Source: Taibaiella sp047605615 (GTDB lineage: Bacteria; Bacteroidota; Bacteroidia; Chitinophagales; Chitinophagaceae). Taken from it: DNA of 10,025 nucleotides. Below, in pieces: positions 6,269 to 10,025 of this stretch. The DNA is taken from contig JASGFI010000109.1 of assembly GCA_047605615.1 (NCBI GenBank), positions 1 to 10,025 on the forward strand, read 5' to 3'. Below the pieces are notes generated by a model, which was not told where the DNA came from, did no database searches, and saw only the letters and a program-made list of their open reading frames with translations. Position numbers and translations under genes: made by a program. Each line of letters begins with the position of its first letter. Position 1 is the first letter of the stretch.

Positions 6269-7114
6269 ATGAACATCATACATTTGGTAGTAGGCAACGC
6301 CACCGCACAACCTTTATTGACCGCAAACGAACTTGGCGACGGACTGGAGGGCGAAGTGGTGGTACTGAAAGACATTTTACACGTAGGCCCCTTGAAAACC
6401 GGGGGCAGCAACTTTAGCGAAGGCCGCGGCCATTTCTGGGCAGCCGTGCGGGGCGAAAATGCCAAGCCCGCGGAAGTGGACGATTTGGAAAGGCTCATGG
6501 CCATTTCCAGCAGGCTTTCCAACGATGAATCTTTGGCGATATGGTTCTGGATGGCGCCCACGCCCGCCGATGTTTGCGCCTATTTTTGGCTCTTGCACTT
6601 TTTGAAAAAACACCAAGGCCGTTTTTCGGTCATCAACATCAACGGCCTGCCTTTTCTGGACGAACAGGGAAAATTGTTTTACCCGGAAAGCATAGGCCAT
6701 TTGCCGGTAAAGGGCGTGATAAAAGCCAAAAAACTGGCACGGGCCACCACCCAATCGGAATGGGAAACCGATGCGGACGAATGGCCCCGTTTGTTGGCCG
6801 AAAATGGCGGCATAAGGGTATTCAAGGGCGGCAAGAAATTGGAAAGCCACCCCATTTCTTTTTACGACGAAACGCTGCTGGGCTTATGCAGCGGCTCCTG
6901 GCAAAAAACATCGAAAATAATATCGACCGCTATCGGTAAAAATAAAATACCCACCGGCGATACCTTTTTGCAATGGCGGCTTAGGGAAATGGCCGGCGCA
7001 GGCTTGCTGGAACTGAACAAGGCCGACGTGCGGCTGGCGGGAAGCAACGCACAAGGCAGCTATGCGGAAAGCGGCCCGATTTCGCCAGGCAACGAAGCCA
7101 TCGGAAATTTATAG
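6269..7114 (+). CDS. DUF1835/DUF3658-type protein of unknown function
   Basis: The 281-residue soluble protein has no signal peptide or membrane segment. Its N-terminus (IIHLVVGNATAQ at 3-14, then VVLKDILHVGPLK around 31-43) matches the pattern of DUF1835 proteins, a beta strand plus a glycine-containing loop and a D..xxGP motif. A Trp-rich segment, AIWFWMAPTPADVCAYFWLL, follows near 90-109. The C-terminal part, with GDTFLQWRLREMAGAGLLEL near residue 230-250, resembles the DUF3658 partner domain. The biochemical function of this family is not known to me. The gene is transcribed divergently from the asparaginase gene, with 90 bases between their starts, and stands alone as a transcription unit. 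The ATG at 6269 is chosen because the conserved strand begins immediately after it. Confidence 0.8.
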   Translation: MNIIHLVVGNATAQPLLTANELGDGLEGEVVVLKDILHVGPLKTGGSNFSEGRGHFWAAVRGENAKPAEVDDLERLMAISSRLSNDESLAIWFWMAPTPADVCAYFWLLHFLKKHQGRFSVININGLPFLDEQGKLFYPESIGHLPVKGVIKAKKLARATTQSEWETDADEWPRLLAENGGIRVFKGGKKLESHPISFYDETLLGLCSGSWQKTSKIISTAIGKNKIPTGDTFLQWRLREMAGAGLLELNKADVRLAGSNAQGSYAESGPISPGNEAIGNL

Positions 7115-7316
7115 CTTGTTCAAAACTATACTTCACGCCGCATAAAAATGTGCCATGAAAGCCTTTTTGTCTTAGCCGGGTGCGTTTAAGGTTGTCGCTG
7201 TTCGTCATTGCACAAAACTATCCGGTGTGCGGTATATTTGGTCAATGCCCCAGAAGGGTCAAGGAACAATGCAATTGAATGTCATTTCGTAAAATGCCGT
7301 AAACAAATCGCGGCCA

Positions 7317-7688
7317 TCAATTTTCCTTCCTCATCACTACCAACACCCACTCGCCACCGTCGAGCGGCAAATAGCCATATTCGTAACAAAAATAATATAC
7401 CTGCCCTTTTTGGTTTTGGTATTGGTGCGTATGGTATTTGAAATTAAAGCCTTCTTGCAATAGTTTTTCGCGCTGCATTTTCTTCATTCCATCGGTGGCA
7501 GACAATTGGATTCCCAAAATGCGCCTGTTTTTTCGCAGCGCATTGTTTACGTTCCTGACAAAATTTGTCTGTTCGCTGTTTTGTTGGTTATTGAAATTGT
7601 TGCGACAGGCATCGTCACAAAATTTTTTGTCTATGCGCCCCTTGATAGCCCTACCGCAGTTAAGGCATTGTTTTACAGTAGTTTCCAT
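7317..7688 (-). CDS. Small zinc-finger protein, conserved hypothetical
   Basis: The 123-residue protein begins with a four-cysteine zinc-binding motif: Cys8, Cys11, Cys24 and Cys28 in CLNCGRAIKGRIDKKFC followed by DDAC. A conserved basic stretch (NNALRKNRRIL, about residues 47-57) comes next, and then an aromatic-rich C-terminal part (YYFCYEYGYLPLDGGEW). From memory, proteins of this layout are widespread and unannotated in Bacteroidota. The basic segment suggests nucleic-acid binding, but no function is established. It is a single gene on the minus strand, with about 170 noncoding bases between its start and the divergent ssb gene, and about 200 bases separating its end from the convergent DUF1835 gene, where I see no feature. 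Confidence 0.75.
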   Translation of the reverse strand: METTVKQCLNCGRAIKGRIDKKFCDDACRNNFNNQQNSEQTNFVRNVNNALRKNRRILGIQLSATDGMKKMQREKLLQEGFNFKYHTHQYQNQKGQVYYFCYEYGYLPLDGGEWVLVVMRKEN

Positions 7689-7859
7689 AATTATTTCAAT
7701 AAATTAACCGACAACAAACGACTACATCCGCTCATAAATGCTTAAAAACCGACTACCAGCTTTCGGCCACGGCATCTTTGCACCATCAACGGTTATCGCG
7801 ACAACCACAACAACAAATTTAAACAATTATTTTTTTCATTATCTTAAAAAATCAGCGAC

Positions 7860-8273
7860 ATGAGCACATTAAGAAACAGGGTACAACTGATTGGGCATTT
7901 GGGCGCGGCCCCCGAATTGAAAACATTCGAAAATGGCGGCAAGGTAGCCAACCTACGCATGGCAACTACCGAAAGCTACCGCAACCAACAAGGCGAATGG
8001 AAAGAAGAAACCACTTGGCACAACGTAACTGCATGGGACGCAATTGCAGACCGGGCCATGAAATACCTGCAAAAAGGCAGTTTCGTAATGGTTGAAGGCA
8101 AATTGAGCAACCGCTCTTATGTGGACGCGGCCGGGGTGAAGAAATTCTATACCGAGGTGCGGGCCGCAAACTTTCTTATGTTGGACAAAAAGCGCGAAGA
8201 CGGCGCGATGGCAACAACCAACGATGCGGCTTACCAACCCGCGGAAGAAGACGACGGCGGGCTGCCTTTTTAA
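7860..8273 (+). CDS. ssb: Single-stranded DNA-binding protein, short form
   Basis: This 137-residue protein binds single-stranded DNA during replication, repair and recombination. It has one OB-fold (about residues 3-110) starting with STLRNRVQLIGHLGAAPE. The middle holds EWKEETTWHNVTAWD, with the Trp residues that stack on bases, and GSFVMVEGKLSNRSY. The linker is very short (about 20 residues) and ends in the acidic tip EEDDGGLPF, close to the usual DDDIPF/DDDLPF tail that recruits partner proteins. It is shorter than the 178-residue E. coli SSB. Bacteroidota often carry more than one ssb, and this looks like the short paralogue rather than the main replication copy; that is an inference. 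No exact TAnnTTTG box is visible upstream. A large hairpin starts 11 bases after the stop. Confidence 0.94.
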   Translation: MSTLRNRVQLIGHLGAAPELKTFENGGKVANLRMATTESYRNQQGEWKEETTWHNVTAWDAIADRAMKYLQKGSFVMVEGKLSNRSYVDAAGVKKFYTEVRAANFLMLDKKREDGAMATTNDAAYQPAEEDDGGLPF

Positions 8274-8283
8274 TCAAAACTTA

Positions 8284-8340
8284 GAGCCAGGTTCCCACTT
8301 TGCCAACTTTTCAAAAAGTTGGCAAAGTGGGTAAAGGCTC
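8284..8340 (+). repeat. Strong hairpin after ssb (18-bp perfect arms)
   Basis: CCCACTTTGCCAACTTTT (8294-8311) and AAAAGTTGGCAAAGTGGG (8314-8331) are perfect inverted copies separated by two bases. Outer arms GAGCC (8284-8288) and GGCTC (8336-8340) extend the fold. It lies 11 bases past the ssb stop and could end or stabilise its transcript, but there is no U-tract after it. The near-perfect symmetry and the related core at 367-404 fit a dispersed intergenic palindrome equally well. Confidence 0.7.
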
Positions 8341-8364
8341 CACCAAACCCAACAGCGCAATACC

Positions 8365-8372
8365 TACTTTTG
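8365..8372 (+). promoter_or_regulatory. Candidate -7 box (TACTTTTG) facing the structured region
   Basis: TACTTTTG matches TAnnTTTG exactly and predicts a plus-strand transcript starting near 8379. No plausible gene follows, but a run of RNA-like secondary structure does. No -33 TTTG is seen at the right distance, so the box alone is modest evidence. Confidence 0.35.
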
Positions 8373-8378
8373 CAATGT

Positions 8379-8634
8379 TACGTGTATCGAGCCGATAGCT
8401 CATTCCATTCCGGGCTTTGCGAGGGAGCGGATTTTTAGCACTACCTTTGATACGAAGCACGAATGTTCAAATTTACGAAAAAGTTTCATGCGAAGCACTT
8501 CGCCCGCTCTCTTGCAAAACCCTTGTTATCGGTAGTGGCAATTATTCGGTCGTTGGTCGTGCGTTGGATTGGTGGCTCTTTTGCATTTTTTGTTTGGCTT
8601 TGTGCGGTTGGAAAAATGCAAATGTGCCACCAAC
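8379..8634 (+). ncRNA. Candidate structured RNA or mobile repeat between ssb and the restriction gene
   Basis: The stretch has no convincing protein gene but several nested folds. TATCG/CGATA (8385-8389 with 8393-8397) makes a 5-bp hairpin. Segment 8419-8430 (GCGAGGGAGCGG) pairs along all 12 bases with 8504-8515 (CCGCTCTCTTGC) if two G.U pairs are allowed in the plus-strand RNA; on the minus strand the same positions would be C.A mismatches. GCGAAGCACTTCGC (8490-8503) forms a hairpin abutting this stem. A 20-pair hairpin follows at 8569-8633. TACGAAGCACGAAT (8451-8464) recurs at 8635-8652 with four extra bases. An exact -7 box lies just upstream. I know no Rfam family that I can confidently match to it. 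It could be a noncoding RNA, a non-autonomous mobile element or a recombination site. Confidence 0.3.
8569..8633 (+). repeat. Long imperfect inverted repeat (20 of 22 positions paired)
   Basis: TTGGTGGC (8569-8576) pairs with GCCACCAA (8626-8633) and TTTGCATTTTT (8580-8590) pairs with AAAAATGCAAA (8612-8622). Between them are one C-G pair and two T.T mismatches. The loop is 21 bases (8591-8611) and is G/T-rich. It sits 68 bases downstream of the restriction gene stop. No T-run follows on either strand, so it is not a typical terminator. Confidence 0.65.
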
Positions 8635-8700
8635 TACGAAGTAATCACGAATACCAATGAAAAACAATAAAAACTAAAATGAGTAAAAGCGTTGGCTGTT

Positions 8701-10025
8701 TTATGCCATTAGTTCGTTGATTTTAGTTTGCCATTCGTCCTCAAATACTACTTGAAATTGGAAGTCGTGGTCGGGAAATTCGTCAAACAATTCTTCCCAA
8801 GCCTTTTTTGCTCCCAATTCGTTACACAATGCAAATACGTCTTGTTTATATTTCGTGTCCTCGTTTTTCAAGTGAATACCTTTGGTTTCCAAAACATAAA
8901 CCGTTCCGTAATCGTCTTTGCTTTCGTGTTTGTCGGCAAGAAGAAAGTCAGGATAAATTTTGTTACGTTTCCAACCTTGAATGTGATAATCTTGTCGGCT
9001 CATATTGCGATACCACCACAATAGTTTTTCCTGTTCGTCAAGATAAATAGCAACCGACTTTTCGAGGTCATTGATATTTTCTTCGGGAACATAATCAAAC
9101 AAGGATTTTTGAATTGGCGTATTGTCGTTACGAACTAATTGTTTGTTACTTTTTACTTTTATTCTTGACGGCAATACAAAATCGCCTTTGTTTTCAATCA
9201 AGAAAAAACAAAGTTTTTTAGTATCAACCATTTTTCTGAAAACCTGTTCAGATAGGCGATTACGCTCTTTGTCCAAAACCTTTTTCAGTTCTTCTATAAT
9301 GAAAACAAAATTGGTAGCAACCCTTTCACGGTCGTATTTCGTTTGCAGTAAATCAATTGCTTTTTTGCCAATTTGGAAACAATACCAAGGATTAGGAACT
9401 ATTTCAGTTATCTGTCTTGTTAGAAAAACTTCGTCTATTTCTAATGTTCCTGTTTTTTCTGCTCTGCCTGTTTCCCTTAGCAATTCTTGTTCTTCGTTGC
9501 TCAAACCCAAAACAATTTCTTGTTCTTTGCTCAACTTGTTTTGTAAGGAAAGATTTTGAATTTCATCAATGTTGATGTCTTCCCAATCAATTTCACTTAA
9601 AATATCAACTTCAAAATTCAGATTTCTCCAACTTTCTGTTTCTTGTACAACGAATTTTGGCAAATATATTTTTCCCTCAAACTTTTTAAAGCCCGAACGA
9701 TACTGCATTTCACGCTCTTTTAAACCTCCTGTATCTGTTCCTGCTTCATCGCTTACAATTCTTCCTGCAATATCGCCTAATCCTTCATCTTCTAATCCTT
9801 TTTTAATATCGCTTACCAACGATTTTGCATTTTGTCGGAATGTAAAAACATAACATTCGTCCAAATCCTGTATTTTGGTTTTTCGTGCAAACGGCTGTCT
9901 TAAAATACGACCAACTAATTGCGTAATTCCTGTTGCAGAGCTTGGGTTTGTAAGAACGGTAAGCACATAAGCAAACGAACAATCCCAACCCTCTTGCAAG
10001 GCTTGTTTAGTAATGATGTATCGAA
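8701..10025 (-). CDS. Type III restriction-type helicase-nuclease (Res-like), 5' part outside the window
   Basis: Only the C-terminal 441 or so residues are present; the frame is open to the right edge. Numbering here starts at the TTG codon at 9999, which is internal and not the real start. The first residues (IITKQALQEGWDCSFAYVL) and QLVGRILRQP (27-36, nt 9921-9892) match motifs V and VI of superfamily 2 helicases. Near the C-terminus, YPDFLL and YVLETKG give a PD...ExK nuclease signature (Asp351, Glu371, Lys373). This order, helicase then PD-(D/E)XK domain, is that of type III restriction Res subunits, which cut DNA after ATP-driven translocation. A mod methyltransferase gene would be expected upstream, beyond 10025. 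Base composition is much lower in G+C than the neighbours, suggesting transfer. Another helicase-nuclease defence protein is possible. Confidence 0.85.
   Translation of the reverse strand, partial: RYIITKQALQEGWDCSFAYVLTVLTNPSSATGITQLVGRILRQPFARKTKIQDLDECYVFTFRQNAKSLVSDIKKGLEDEGLGDIAGRIVSDEAGTDTGGLKEREMQYRSGFKKFEGKIYLPKFVVQETESWRNLNFEVDILSEIDWEDINIDEIQNLSLQNKLSKEQEIVLGLSNEEQELLRETGRAEKTGTLEIDEVFLTRQITEIVPNPWYCFQIGKKAIDLLQTKYDRERVATNFVFIIEELKKVLDKERNRLSEQVFRKMVDTKKLCFFLIENKGDFVLPSRIKVKSNKQLVRNDNTPIQKSLFDYVPEENINDLEKSVAIYLDEQEKLLWWYRNMSRQDYHIQGWKRNKIYPDFLLADKHESKDDYGTVYVLETKGIHLKNEDTKYKQDVFALCNELGAKKAWEELFDEFPDHDFQFQVVFEDEWQTKINELMA

Noticed and set aside
8379..8634. Retron msr-msd or integron attC site
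   Set aside because: No reverse transcriptase or integrase gene is in the window. I found no properly paired RYYYAAC/GTTRRRY core sites, and the stem order does not match the retron a1/a2 layout.
8417..8644. 75-codon open frame in the same gap
   Set aside because: Overlaps the other frame and the paired segments; no motif and no start signal.
8463..8660. 65-codon open frame with a hydrophobic stretch in the ssb-restriction gap
   Set aside because: It runs through the inverted repeats, its codons are dictated by the stems, and there is no family match; a noncoding reading is simpler, though a small membrane peptide is not excluded.

Overview
The window looks like chromosomal DNA of a Bacteroidota bacterium, probably from the Chitinophagia/Sphingobacteriia side. 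I infer this from gene content: an anti-sigma protein with repeated VPxGYF motifs, two lipoproteins with short Lys-rich lipobox tails, a small Zn-finger protein family I know mainly from this phylum, and a DUF1835-type protein. Promoter-like boxes also fit the Bacteroidota -7 consensus TAnnTTTG. The genus cannot be fixed from the sequence alone.

Layout. Positions 1-442 hold no gene I can support, only imperfect repeats and hairpins. A minus-strand operon (2308 to 443) encodes an ECF sigma factor, a one-TM anti-sigma-like protein and a secreted Spy/CpxP-like protein, which reads as a cell-envelope stress module. Divergent from it is fmt (2412-3356), methionyl-tRNA formyltransferase. It meets head-on, with a 4-nt overlap, a minus-strand set: an isoaspartyl peptidase/L-asparaginase (6178-5258), an MbnP-family lipoprotein (5206-4439) and a di-heme cytochrome c peroxidase/MauG-type lipoprotein (4405-3353). 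The last two form an MbnP/MbnH-type pair. In the characterised relatives the di-heme enzyme converts a Trp of its partner to kynurenine to build a copper site. A 14-bp perfect palindrome lies just upstream of the MbnP gene.

Divergent from the asparaginase gene is a DUF1835/DUF3658-type protein (6269-7114). A small Cys4 zinc-finger protein (7688-7317, minus) and a short SSB paralogue (7860-8273) follow.

From 8274 to 8700 there is no convincing gene. The stretch holds an 18-bp-arm hairpin, a consensus -7 promoter box, a 12-bp long-range stem that closes fully only if two G.U pairs form in the plus-strand RNA, and a 20-pair hairpin. This is the best candidate in the window for an undescribed element (a structured RNA or a non-autonomous mobile repeat). 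It borders a markedly AT-rich gene (8701 to beyond 10025, minus) encoding the C-terminal part of a type III restriction-type helicase-nuclease, probably the edge of a horizontally acquired defence locus.
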